From Pseudomonas putida (GTDB lineage: Bacteria; Pseudomonadota; Gammaproteobacteria; Pseudomonadales; Pseudomonadaceae): a stretch of 64,000 bases of DNA. The notes under the pieces are model-generated. The model worked only from the letters and a program-made list of their open reading frames with translations. It made no database searches and was not told where the DNA came from. Location: positions 124,001 to 188,000 of the forward strand of contig NZ_MKZO01000036.1 in the NCBI RefSeq assembly GCF_001941965.1, given 5' to 3'. Positions within the stretch are counted from its first letter, which is position 1. The number at the start of each line of letters is the position of its first letter. The translations under genes were made by a program, and so were the position numbers. This document shows positions 57,676 to 64,000 of the stretch, piece by piece.

Positions 57676-58523
57676 GCTGAATGCTCCTCCAACAACTGAC
57701 GAATAGACGGGACCAGATCATGGGCCGCCAGGCCGCGCCCCTGGTCACCCAGGCGTTCACCGGCGCAGGCGTGCAGCCAGACGCCAAGGCAGGCGGCGTC
57801 CCAGGCGCTCATGTCCTGGGCCAGCAAGGCGCCGAGCACACCGCTCAACACATCGCCCAGGCCGGCCCCCGCCATGGCCGGATGCCCGCGCTTGCACAGC
57901 GCCAACTGGCCATGGGGATCGGCAACCAGGGTCCCCGCGCCCTTGAGCACGCTCACCGCCGCATATTTGCGCGCCAGCTTACGTGCCGCGCCGGGACGAT
58001 CGGCCTGCACCGCCTCGGTGGAAATCCCCAGCAACCGTGCGGCCTCGCCGGGATGCGGGGTAATGATGCTGCCGCGCACCAGCGCCATGGGCGCCGAGGC
58101 CAGCAGGTTCAGGGCATCGGCATCCCAGATCTGCGGCAGGGCCGAACTGGCCACCGCCGACAGCAGGCTGCGGCCCCAGGCGGCCTGGCCCAGTCCGGGC
58201 CCGACCACCAGCACCGAGGCGCGCTCGATCGGCGCCATCAGTTGGTTGGCCGAGTGCACGCCAAGGCTCATGACCTCGGGAAGCCGGGCCAGGGCGGCGG
58301 GTACATGCTCGGGACGCGTGGCCACGGACACCAGCCCCGCGCCACAGCGCAAGGCGGCCTCGGCACCCAGCAGGACCGCGCCGCCGGTGCCGCGATCACC
58401 ACCCACGATCAGGACATGGCCGAACTGCCCCTTGTGGGCATTGAATGGCCGCGCCGGCAGGCTCGCCAGGGCGTCACGGGTGAGCACCAGCGGCTCGTGT
58501 GAAGGGTGTTTGGTCTGAGGCAT
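57663..58523 (-). CDS. nnrD: ADP-dependent NAD(P)H-hydrate dehydratase
   Basis: 286 residues from MPQTKHPSHEP. Ribokinase-like C-terminal domain only, converting S-NAD(P)HX back to NAD(P)H with ADP. KGQFGHVLIVGGDRGTGGA, PGLGQAAWG, DADALNLLA, TPHPGEAARLLG and GAGLGDVLSGVLGALL are signatures. The usual fused N-terminal epimerase domain (NnrE) is absent here. The open frame continues 50 codons upstream but the family sequence begins at this Met. Confidence 0.93.
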   Translation of the reverse strand: MPQTKHPSHEPLVLTRDALASLPARPFNAHKGQFGHVLIVGGDRGTGGAVLLGAEAALRCGAGLVSVATRPEHVPAALARLPEVMSLGVHSANQLMAPIERASVLVVGPGLGQAAWGRSLLSAVASSALPQIWDADALNLLASAPMALVRGSIITPHPGEAARLLGISTEAVQADRPGAARKLARKYAAVSVLKGAGTLVADPHGQLALCKRGHPAMAGAGLGDVLSGVLGALLAQDMSAWDAACLGVWLHACAGERLGDQGRGLAAHDLVPSIRQLLEEHSACQA

Positions 58524-58587
58524 GCGTCGTTGGGCTCCGATGTCTGGCAGAATTATACGCACCTGTCCTTTTATTGCCCTATTTCGC

Positions 58588-59667
58588 ATGTCCGTCTCTT
58601 CCATCGACCTCCCCGCCCTCGCCCAATCCATCAAGGAGTGGGGGCGCGAACTGGGTTTTGCCCACGTCGGCATCTCCGGCGTGGAGCTGGCCGAGCACGA
58701 ACAGCACCTGGAACGCTGGCTGGCAGCCGGCTACCACGGCGAGATGGACTATATGGGCGCCCACGGCAGCAAGCGCTCCCATCCCGACGAACTGGTGCCC
58801 GGCACCGTGCGCGTGGTCTCGCTGCGCATGGACTACCTGCCCGGCGACACCCAGATGGCCCAGCGCCTGGCCCAGCCGGAACAGGCCTATATCTCCCGCT
58901 ACGCCCTCGGCCGCGACTACCACAAACTGGTGCGCAAGCGCGTGCAGCACCTGGCCGAGCGCATCCAGAAGGAAATCGGCCCGTTCGGCTTCCGCGCCTT
59001 CGTCGACAGCGCCCCGGTGCTGGAAAAGGCCATTGCCGAACAGGCCGGCCTCGGCTGGATCGGCAAGAACACCTTGCTGCTCAACCGCAAGGCCGGTAGC
59101 TATTTCTTCCTCAGCGAGCTGTTCGTCGACCTGCCGCTGCCGGTGGACGAAGCCCAGGCCACCGAGCATTGCGGCCGGTGCAGCGCCTGCCTGGATATCT
59201 GCCCAACCAAGGCCTTCGTCGGGCCTTACGTGCTGGATGCGCGGCGCTGCATTTCCTACCTGACCATCGAACTGAAGAACGCGATTCCCGAGGAACTGCG
59301 CTCGATGATCGGCAACCGCGTGTTCGGCTGCGATGACTGCCAGATCGTCTGTCCGTGGAACCGCTTCGCCAAGGAGACGGCGGAAAACGACTTCAAGCCG
59401 CGCCATGGCCTGGACAATGCCGGCCTGGCGGAGCTGTTCATGTGGGATGAGGAGCGTTTCCTCGCCAGCACCGAGGGTTCGCCACTGAGGCGTGCCGGCT
59501 ATGAGCGCTGGCTACGCAACCTGGCGGTCGGCCTGGGCAATGCGCCGTCGACCATCCCGGTGCTGGACGCCCTCAATGCCCGCCGCGACTACCCGTCCGA
59601 GCTGGTCCGCGAGCATGTGGAATGGGCACTCAGGCAGCACACCGAGCGTCAGTGCTCGTCGTTGTAG
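58588..59667 (+). CDS. queG: Epoxyqueuosine reductase
   Basis: 359 residues. Last step of queuosine synthesis in tRNA, cobalamin-dependent. The N-terminal B12-binding region (GYHGEMDYM; GRDYHKLVRKRVQHLAE; LGWIGKNTLLL) is followed by two 4Fe-4S clusters (CGRCSACLDICP and FGCDDCQIVCPWN). Start taken at MSVSSIDLPA; an in-frame ATG lies 66 bases upstream but adds a non-family extension. The divergent partner is nnrD (64-base gap). Confidence 0.96.
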   Translation: MSVSSIDLPALAQSIKEWGRELGFAHVGISGVELAEHEQHLERWLAAGYHGEMDYMGAHGSKRSHPDELVPGTVRVVSLRMDYLPGDTQMAQRLAQPEQAYISRYALGRDYHKLVRKRVQHLAERIQKEIGPFGFRAFVDSAPVLEKAIAEQAGLGWIGKNTLLLNRKAGSYFFLSELFVDLPLPVDEAQATEHCGRCSACLDICPTKAFVGPYVLDARRCISYLTIELKNAIPEELRSMIGNRVFGCDDCQIVCPWNRFAKETAENDFKPRHGLDNAGLAELFMWDEERFLASTEGSPLRRAGYERWLRNLAVGLGNAPSTIPVLDALNARRDYPSELVREHVEWALRQHTERQCSSL

Positions 59668-60260
59668 TGGAACTTGGGCATTTCCCAGTGGAAGCGGATC
59701 GCCAGCAACCGCAGCAGGAAGCCGCCGAACAGGGTGATCAGGATCGACTGCTCGGCCGGTAGCTTGAGGTACACGCAGCCCATGTAGCACCAGGCGGCGG
59801 CGAAGGACACGCTGGCATACAGTTCGCGCCGGAACACCAGCGGGATGTCGTTGCAGAAGATGTCCCGGAGGATACCGCCAAAGACCCCGGTGACCACGCC
59901 ACTGATGGACGCTACCAGCATGCCATGGCCCAGTTCCAGGGCGGTCATGCAGCCGATCAGGGTGAAGGCCACCAGGCCCAGGGCGTCGAGCACCAGGAAC
60001 AGCGAGCGCAGATGGCGCATCAGCGGCGCGATGAAGATGGTCAGCAGCGCGGCGACGCTGGTCAGCACCAGGTATTCCGGGTGCTTGACCCAGGTGAGCG
60101 GGTAGTGGCCCAGCAGCACGTCGCGCACCGAACCGCCGCCCAGTGCGGTGACGCAGGCGATCAGCACCACCCCGAACCAGTCCATGCCGCGGCGGCCGGC
60201 GGACAGCGCACCGGTCATGGCTTCGGCGGTGATCGCGATGAGGTAGAGCATCAACAGCAT
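59649..60260 (-). CDS. TRIC-type trimeric intracellular cation channel family membrane protein (UPF0126)
   Basis: 203 residues with seven predicted membrane segments arranged as two three-helix repeats plus one. Conserved SVRDVLLGHYPLTWVKHPEYL and VFGGILRDIFCNDIPLVFRREL lines are the repeat signatures with GG and PL motifs. Predicted to pass monovalent cations through the inner membrane. Convergent with queG, 19-base overlap at the 3' ends. Confidence 0.88.
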   Translation of the reverse strand: MLLMLYLIAITAEAMTGALSAGRRGMDWFGVVLIACVTALGGGSVRDVLLGHYPLTWVKHPEYLVLTSVAALLTIFIAPLMRHLRSLFLVLDALGLVAFTLIGCMTALELGHGMLVASISGVVTGVFGGILRDIFCNDIPLVFRRELYASVSFAAAWCYMGCVYLKLPAEQSILITLFGGFLLRLLAIRFHWEMPKFHYNDEH

Positions 60261-60346
60261 GGCGCGGGGTCCTGGCAGAAAGGCGCGCAGTCTAACCAGT
60301 TGCTGCTGGCACCAAAAGGGGGCACAAGACTTCTAGTGATGCTGAT

Positions 60347-60429
60347 GGCCTCATCGCTGGCAAGCCAGCTCCCACAGTGTCCGAGGCGCTGCCGAACCCT
60401 GTGGGAGCTGGCTTGCCAGCGATAGGGCC
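60347..60429. repeat. REPIN between orn and the TRIC gene
   Basis: GGCCTCATCGCTGGCAAGCC and the inverted CTGTGGGAGCTGGCTTGCC, about 30 bases between. Confidence 0.9.
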
Positions 60430-60441
60430 AGTGGCCACGAC

Positions 60442-60984
60442 TCAGAACTTGATGAAATGCTTGCGGTAGTGCTGCAACTCGGCAATCGACTCACGAATAT
60501 CATCCAGCGCCAGGTGCGTGCTGCCCTTCTTGAACCCGTCCTTCACCTCAGGCGCCCAGCGGTCGGCCAGCTCTTTCAGGGTCGAGACGTCCAGGTTGCG
60601 GTAGTGGAAGTAGTTTTCCAGCCCGCGCATATGGCGATACAGGAAGCGGCGGTCCTGGCAGATGCTGTTGCCGCAGATCGGCGACTTGCCCTTCGGCACC
60701 CATTGCTCGAGGAAGGCAATGGTCTGCGCCTCGGCCTCGGCCATGTCGATGGTGCTTTCGCGCACGCGCTGGGTCAGGCCGGACGCACCATGGGTACGGG
60801 TGTTCCAGTCGTCCATGCGGGCGAGGATCTCGTCGCTGTGATGGATCGCGATCACCGGGCCTTCGGCCAGAGTGTTCAGGTTGCTGTCGGTAACGATGGT
60901 CGCCATCTCGATGATGACGTCGTGATCAGGGTCCAGACCGGTCATTTCCAGGTCGATCCAGATCAGATTCTGTGGGTTTTGCAT
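60442..60984 (-). CDS. orn: Oligoribonuclease
   Basis: 180 residues of the DEDDh 3'-5' exonuclease family. It degrades short RNAs, including pGpG from c-di-GMP turnover in Pseudomonas. N-terminal IWIDLEMTGLDPDHDVII holds the first Asp-Glu pair, GNSICQDRRFLYRHM the next Asp, and THLALDDIRESIAEL the last His and Asp. rsgA is divergent, 96 bases away. Confidence 0.98.
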   Translation of the reverse strand: MQNPQNLIWIDLEMTGLDPDHDVIIEMATIVTDSNLNTLAEGPVIAIHHSDEILARMDDWNTRTHGASGLTQRVRESTIDMAEAEAQTIAFLEQWVPKGKSPICGNSICQDRRFLYRHMRGLENYFHYRNLDVSTLKELADRWAPEVKDGFKKGSTHLALDDIRESIAELQHYRKHFIKF

Positions 60985-61080
60985 AAGTCGGACTCCTCGG
61001 TAGCTGCGCAGTTTAGCCTAGTGGAGCGTGCTAAACTCGACGCCGTTTCAACATCCCCGCTTTAAATCGACGAGACATTC

Positions 61081-62112
61081 ATGGCCAAACGCCAGCTCAA
61101 CCGCCGCCAGAACTGGCGCATCGAAAAAATCCAGGAAGAACGGGCCGCCCGTGCGGCCAAACGCGAGGAGCGCGCCCTGGAGGTGCTCGAAGGCGGCGAC
61201 CTGGGGCCTGAACAGACCGGCCTGGTGATCGCCCACTTTGGCGTGCAGGTCGAGGTCGAGGCCGATGACGGCGAGGAAGCCGGCCAGGTTTTCCGCTGCC
61301 ACCTGCGCGCCAACCTGCCGGCGCTGGTGACCGGCGACCGCGTGGTCTGGCGCGCCGGCAACCAGGGTATCGGCGTGATCGTCGCACAACTGCCGCGCAG
61401 CACCGAGCTGTGCCGGCCCGATAGCCGTGGCCAGCTCAAGCCGGTGGCGGCCAACGTCGACCTGATCGTGATTGTCTTCGCCCCGGCACCCGAGCCCCAC
61501 GCCAACCTGATCGACCGCTACCTGGTGGCGGCCGAGCACGCCGGCATCCGTCCGCTGCTGTTGCTGAATAAGGCCGACCTGATCGACGAGCAGAACGCCC
61601 CGGCACTGAATGCGTTGCTGGCGGTTTACAGGCAACTGGGCTATCCGCTGCTGGAAGTCTCGGCGCACCAGGGCGATGGCATGGAGCAATTGAAGAAGAT
61701 GCTCGACGGCCACATCAGCGTGTTCGTCGGCCAGTCCGGGGTCGGCAAGTCGTCGCTGGTCAACAGCCTGCTGCCGGAAGTGCAGACCCGGGTCGGCGCG
61801 CTGTCGGAGTGGTCCGGCCAGGGCCAGCACACCACCACCACCGCGCGCCTGTACCACTTCCCCGGTGGCGGCGAGCTGATCGACTCCCCGGGTATCCGCG
61901 AATTCGGCCTGGTGCATGTCAGCCGTGACGACGTCGAAGCCGGCTTCATCGAGTTCACCGACCTGCTCGGTACTTGCCGCTTCCGCGACTGCAAGCATGA
62001 CCGCGAGCCCGGCTGCGCCCTGCTCAAGGCCCTCGAAGACGGGCGGATCCAGCAGCAACGGATGAACAGCTACCGCTCGATCATCGCCAGCCTGCCGCAG
62101 GACACTTACTGA
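61081..62112 (+). CDS. rsgA: Small ribosomal subunit biogenesis GTPase RsgA
   Basis: 343 residues. N-terminal OB fold, a circularly permuted GTPase (LLLNKADLIDEQ; GQSGVGKSSLVNSLL; DSPGIREFGL) and a zinc knuckle CRFRDCKHDREPGCALL. It acts late in 30S maturation. A basic N-terminal tract (MAKRQLNRRQNWRIEKIQEE) may bind rRNA. Confidence 0.97.
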   Translation: MAKRQLNRRQNWRIEKIQEERAARAAKREERALEVLEGGDLGPEQTGLVIAHFGVQVEVEADDGEEAGQVFRCHLRANLPALVTGDRVVWRAGNQGIGVIVAQLPRSTELCRPDSRGQLKPVAANVDLIVIVFAPAPEPHANLIDRYLVAAEHAGIRPLLLLNKADLIDEQNAPALNALLAVYRQLGYPLLEVSAHQGDGMEQLKKMLDGHISVFVGQSGVGKSSLVNSLLPEVQTRVGALSEWSGQGQHTTTTARLYHFPGGGELIDSPGIREFGLVHVSRDDVEAGFIEFTDLLGTCRFRDCKHDREPGCALLKALEDGRIQQQRMNSYRSIIASLPQDTY

Positions 62113-62240
62113 TCCTGTAGTCCATTTCTGTAGGACCGTTCATACGGCAACGTAGGACGGTTCTTTGTTTCTAGCCATCTATTGCCGGGTTGAAGGAATT
62201 CACTGATCGTCGCCGCTTTCACCAGAAAGGACGCCTCGTG

Positions 62241-62711
62241 ATGCCTGTATTCATCAGCTACCGCCACCCAGACCGCCTCGACGCGTTCGTAATCAACGAA
62301 CGACTCAAGCTCGAAGGCATCAACACCTGCCTCGAATTGTTCGACCCGCAGGCCCGGCAGACCACCGACGACATCTGCACCCTGTTCAACACCAACATCA
62401 ATGCCTGCACGCACATGATCACCGTGCTTGGCCAGGGTGGCGGGGATGAGTGGTGGATACCCTTCAGCCTCGGCAGCGCGACCCAGCTCAACCGTCGCCT
62501 GGCGTTCTACCAGTGCGAAGGCAGCCAGCCCGGCTATTTGGAGCGCTGGCCGACCCTGACCCGGCGCGAGCATATCGACCTGTTCGTCAGTGCCTACCAC
62601 GATGAGCAGACCTTCCGCCGGGCGATCAGCAAGGATGCGGCGGAGACCAATCGTAATAATGCGGAGTTTTTCCACACGGACCTGAAGGCCCGCCTGCGCC
62701 GGGGCTTCTAA
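62241..62711 (+). CDS. Small stand-alone TIR-like domain protein
   Basis: 156 residues from MPVFISYRHPDRLDAFV. The opening VFISYRHPDRLDAFVINERL, the LFDPQARQTTDDI loop, and HMITVLGQGGGDEWWIPFSLGSA follow the TIR fold order. TIR NADases carry a catalytic Glu in the WWxPFExG region; here Ser76 occupies that place (WWIPFSLG), so NADase activity is doubtful. No signal, membrane segment or partner domain. It lies between rsgA and motB, as a lone gene with an AAAGGA site. A further Met lies 51 bases upstream. Confidence 0.65.
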   Translation: MPVFISYRHPDRLDAFVINERLKLEGINTCLELFDPQARQTTDDICTLFNTNINACTHMITVLGQGGGDEWWIPFSLGSATQLNRRLAFYQCEGSQPGYLERWPTLTRREHIDLFVSAYHDEQTFRRAISKDAAETNRNNAEFFHTDLKARLRRGF

Positions 62712-62760
62712 GGCGAACCGCACCCCCCTGTGAGACTTGAACAATGATGGTGTCTTGACG

Positions 62761-62845
62761 GGCCAATCGCCGGCAACGCCGGCTCCCACAGGGACCGCAT
62801 ACACCGCAAAAACCTGTGGGAGCCGGCGTTGCCGGCGATGAGGCC
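62761..62845. repeat. REPIN of a variant family
   Basis: Inverted pair with core CGCCGGCAACGCCGGCTCCCA and GTGGGAGCCGGCGTTGCCGG, about 30 bases apart. This is the GTGGGAGCCGGCGTTGCC class, different from the GCTGGCTTGCC class elsewhere in the window. Confidence 0.88.
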
Positions 62846-62864
62846 ATCAGCCACAACACCATAA

Positions 62865-62898
62865 AAAAGCCCGCCGGGATCGCTCCGGGCGGGCTTTT
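62865..62898. terminator. Terminator after motB
   Basis: AAAAGCCCGCC (62865-62875) and GGCGGGCTTTT (62888-62898) form a strong stem with A-runs and T-runs on the two sides, so it can act on both strands. It is 14 bases beyond the motB stop. Confidence 0.92.
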
Positions 62899-62911
62899 CA
62901 TTGCGGCTCGC

Positions 62912-63937
62912 TTACTGCTGCTTGCCTGGCTCGTCCATCTTCAAGGTACCGTCCTCGAAGATATTCAGCTTCTGGCGCAACTCCTGCGGCTGCATCGGTT
63001 CCGGCACCGGCTCGGCGGGCGCCGCAGCACCCGGTACCGCCGGAGTGCCATCCGGGTTGGTCGCAGGGGCCTGCTGACCGTCCGTTGGCGACTGCTCGCC
63101 CTCGATCGCCCGCTGCGCCTTCTTGGTCAGCACCACGATATCGATGCGCCGGTTCACCGGGTTCTGCGGATGCTCGCGGTCGAACAGCGACGAGGAGGCA
63201 TAACCCACCACCCGCGCCACCTGCCCGTCCGGATAACCACCGGCGACCAGCGCACGCCGCGCGGCGTTGGCGCGGTTGGCCGAGAGCTCCCAGTTGCCGA
63301 ACTCGCCGCTGCCGGAATACGGCTTGGCATCGGTATGGCCACTGACGCTGATCTTGTTCGGCACCGTCTTGATGGTGTCGGCCATGGCCAGCAGGATGTC
63401 TTCGAAATACGGCTTCAGCCGCGCACTGCCGAGGTCGAACATCGGCCGGTTCTCGGCATCGACGATCTGGATGCGCAGGCCGTCCTGGGTGATCTCGAAG
63501 AGAATCTGGTCCTTGAACTTCTGCAGCTCCGGACTCTGCTCGACCTTGTTCTGCAGTTCCTGCAGGACCAGCTCAAGGCGCTCGCGCTCGACCTGCTCGG
63601 CCAGGCTCTCGGCCTGCTCCGGGCTGACCACGCTGCTTTCCGGTGTCGGCGCCGCCTGCTGTTCCGGGTTGATGGTCTTTTCCGGTGCCAGTTCGGGCGA
63701 GCCACCGAGGTCGATGATGTACGGCGTGCCACTTTCCGAGAACCCGATCGGGTCCTTGAAATAGCCGGCGATGGCGATCTTCTGTTCCGGCGTGGCCGTG
63801 GACAGCAGCCAGAGCACGAGGAAGAACGCCATCATCGCCGTGGCGAAGTCGGCGAAGGCGATCTTCCACGCACCACCATGATGGCCACCGCCGAAGCGCT
63901 TGACGCGCTTGATGATAATCGGCTGATTATTTTCCAT
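62912..63937 (-). CDS. motB: Flagellar motor protein MotB
   Basis: 341 residues. One membrane segment (FADFATAMMAFFLVLWLL) with the proton-binding Asp30, a plug-like linker, and an OmpA-type peptidoglycan domain (ISVSGHTDAKPYSGSGEFGNWELSANRANAARRALVAGG). A Pro/Ala/Glu-rich C-terminal extension ends DEPGKQQ. It anchors the MotA/MotB stator to the wall. The gene starts 3 bases after motA. Confidence 0.95.
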   Translation of the reverse strand: MENNQPIIIKRVKRFGGGHHGGAWKIAFADFATAMMAFFLVLWLLSTATPEQKIAIAGYFKDPIGFSESGTPYIIDLGGSPELAPEKTINPEQQAAPTPESSVVSPEQAESLAEQVERERLELVLQELQNKVEQSPELQKFKDQILFEITQDGLRIQIVDAENRPMFDLGSARLKPYFEDILLAMADTIKTVPNKISVSGHTDAKPYSGSGEFGNWELSANRANAARRALVAGGYPDGQVARVVGYASSSLFDREHPQNPVNRRIDIVVLTKKAQRAIEGEQSPTDGQQAPATNPDGTPAVPGAAAPAEPVPEPMQPQELRQKLNIFEDGTLKMDEPGKQQ

Positions 63938-63940
63938 GGA

Positions 63941-64000
63941 TCAGCGACCGCGGACTGCTTGTTCCAGCTCGGCGAAGCTCGGACGGTGCTTCGGATAGAG
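63941..64000 (-). CDS. motA: 3' end of flagellar motor protein MotA (cut by the window edge)
   Basis: Only the last 19 codons are present, encoding LYPKHRPSFAELEQAVRGR and a TGA stop. This matches the HRPSF-like C-terminus of Pseudomonas MotA, and motB follows directly. The start lies beyond 64000. Confidence 0.85.
   Translation of the reverse strand, partial: LYPKHRPSFAELEQAVRGR

Overview
The window is chromosomal DNA from a fluorescent Pseudomonas, most likely the P. fluorescens/P. protegens side of the genus. The gene order pncB-nadE-azu, ygiQ, dnaB, rplI/rpsR/rpsF, rlmB, rnr, two tRNA-Leu(CAG), purA, hisZ, hflC/hflK/hflX, hfq, miaA, mutL, amiB, tsaE, nnrD, queG, orn, rsgA, motB/motA follows the order I recall for the PA4919-PA4954 segment of P. 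aeruginosa PAO1. The intergenic DNA also carries REP/REPIN repeats of the type common in P. fluorescens and P. putida.

Layout. 1-17.4 kb is core: NAD salvage, azurin, a LOG-type hydrolase, a transglutaminase/ATP-grasp pair, ygiQ, dnaB, the rpsF-rpsR-rplI operon, rlmB-rnr, and a tandem pair of identical tRNA-Leu genes. About 17.5-41.5 kb is accessory DNA inserted between the tRNA pair and purA. It begins with a minus-strand set encoding a Slam outer-membrane exporter, a small secreted beta-barrel protein of hemophilin/TbpB type, a TonB-dependent receptor and a PchR-like AraC regulator. Divergent from these is a roughly 16 kb plus-strand biosynthetic cluster: methyltransferase, MFS permease, ThDP enzyme, a fused acyl-thioester reductase-aminotransferase, a MoeZ/JAMM/CysO sulfur-carrier trio, CaiB-type protein, AMP ligase, acyl-CoA dehydrogenase, a second MFS and a GH88-like protein. 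A good Fur box lies between the regulator and the methyltransferase, and a weaker one precedes the receptor. A five-copy REPIN array with an exact 170-bp period closes the cluster. 41.6-46.1 kb holds an ABC ferric-iron binding protein and permease without an ATPase, and a chemoreceptor. 46.3-64 kb returns to core genes, plus a small TIR-like protein, and runs off the end inside motA.

How the accessory genes may work together (inference). The thiocarboxylated-carrier module resembles the sulfur-transfer genes of the pyridine-2,6-bis(thiocarboxylate) (pdt) and thioquinolobactin (qbs) clusters. However, the genes that supply their aromatic acids (dipicolinate or kynurenine enzymes) are absent. 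In their place are an AAR-aminotransferase fusion and a ThDP enzyme not expected in either cluster. The Fur boxes, AraC regulator, TonB receptor and MFS permease point to an iron- or metal-regulated sulfur-containing metallophore. The Slam-exported beta-barrel protein would be either a heme-binding hemophilin or an extracellular binder of the cluster's own product. I regard this combination as the best candidate in the window for an undescribed system.
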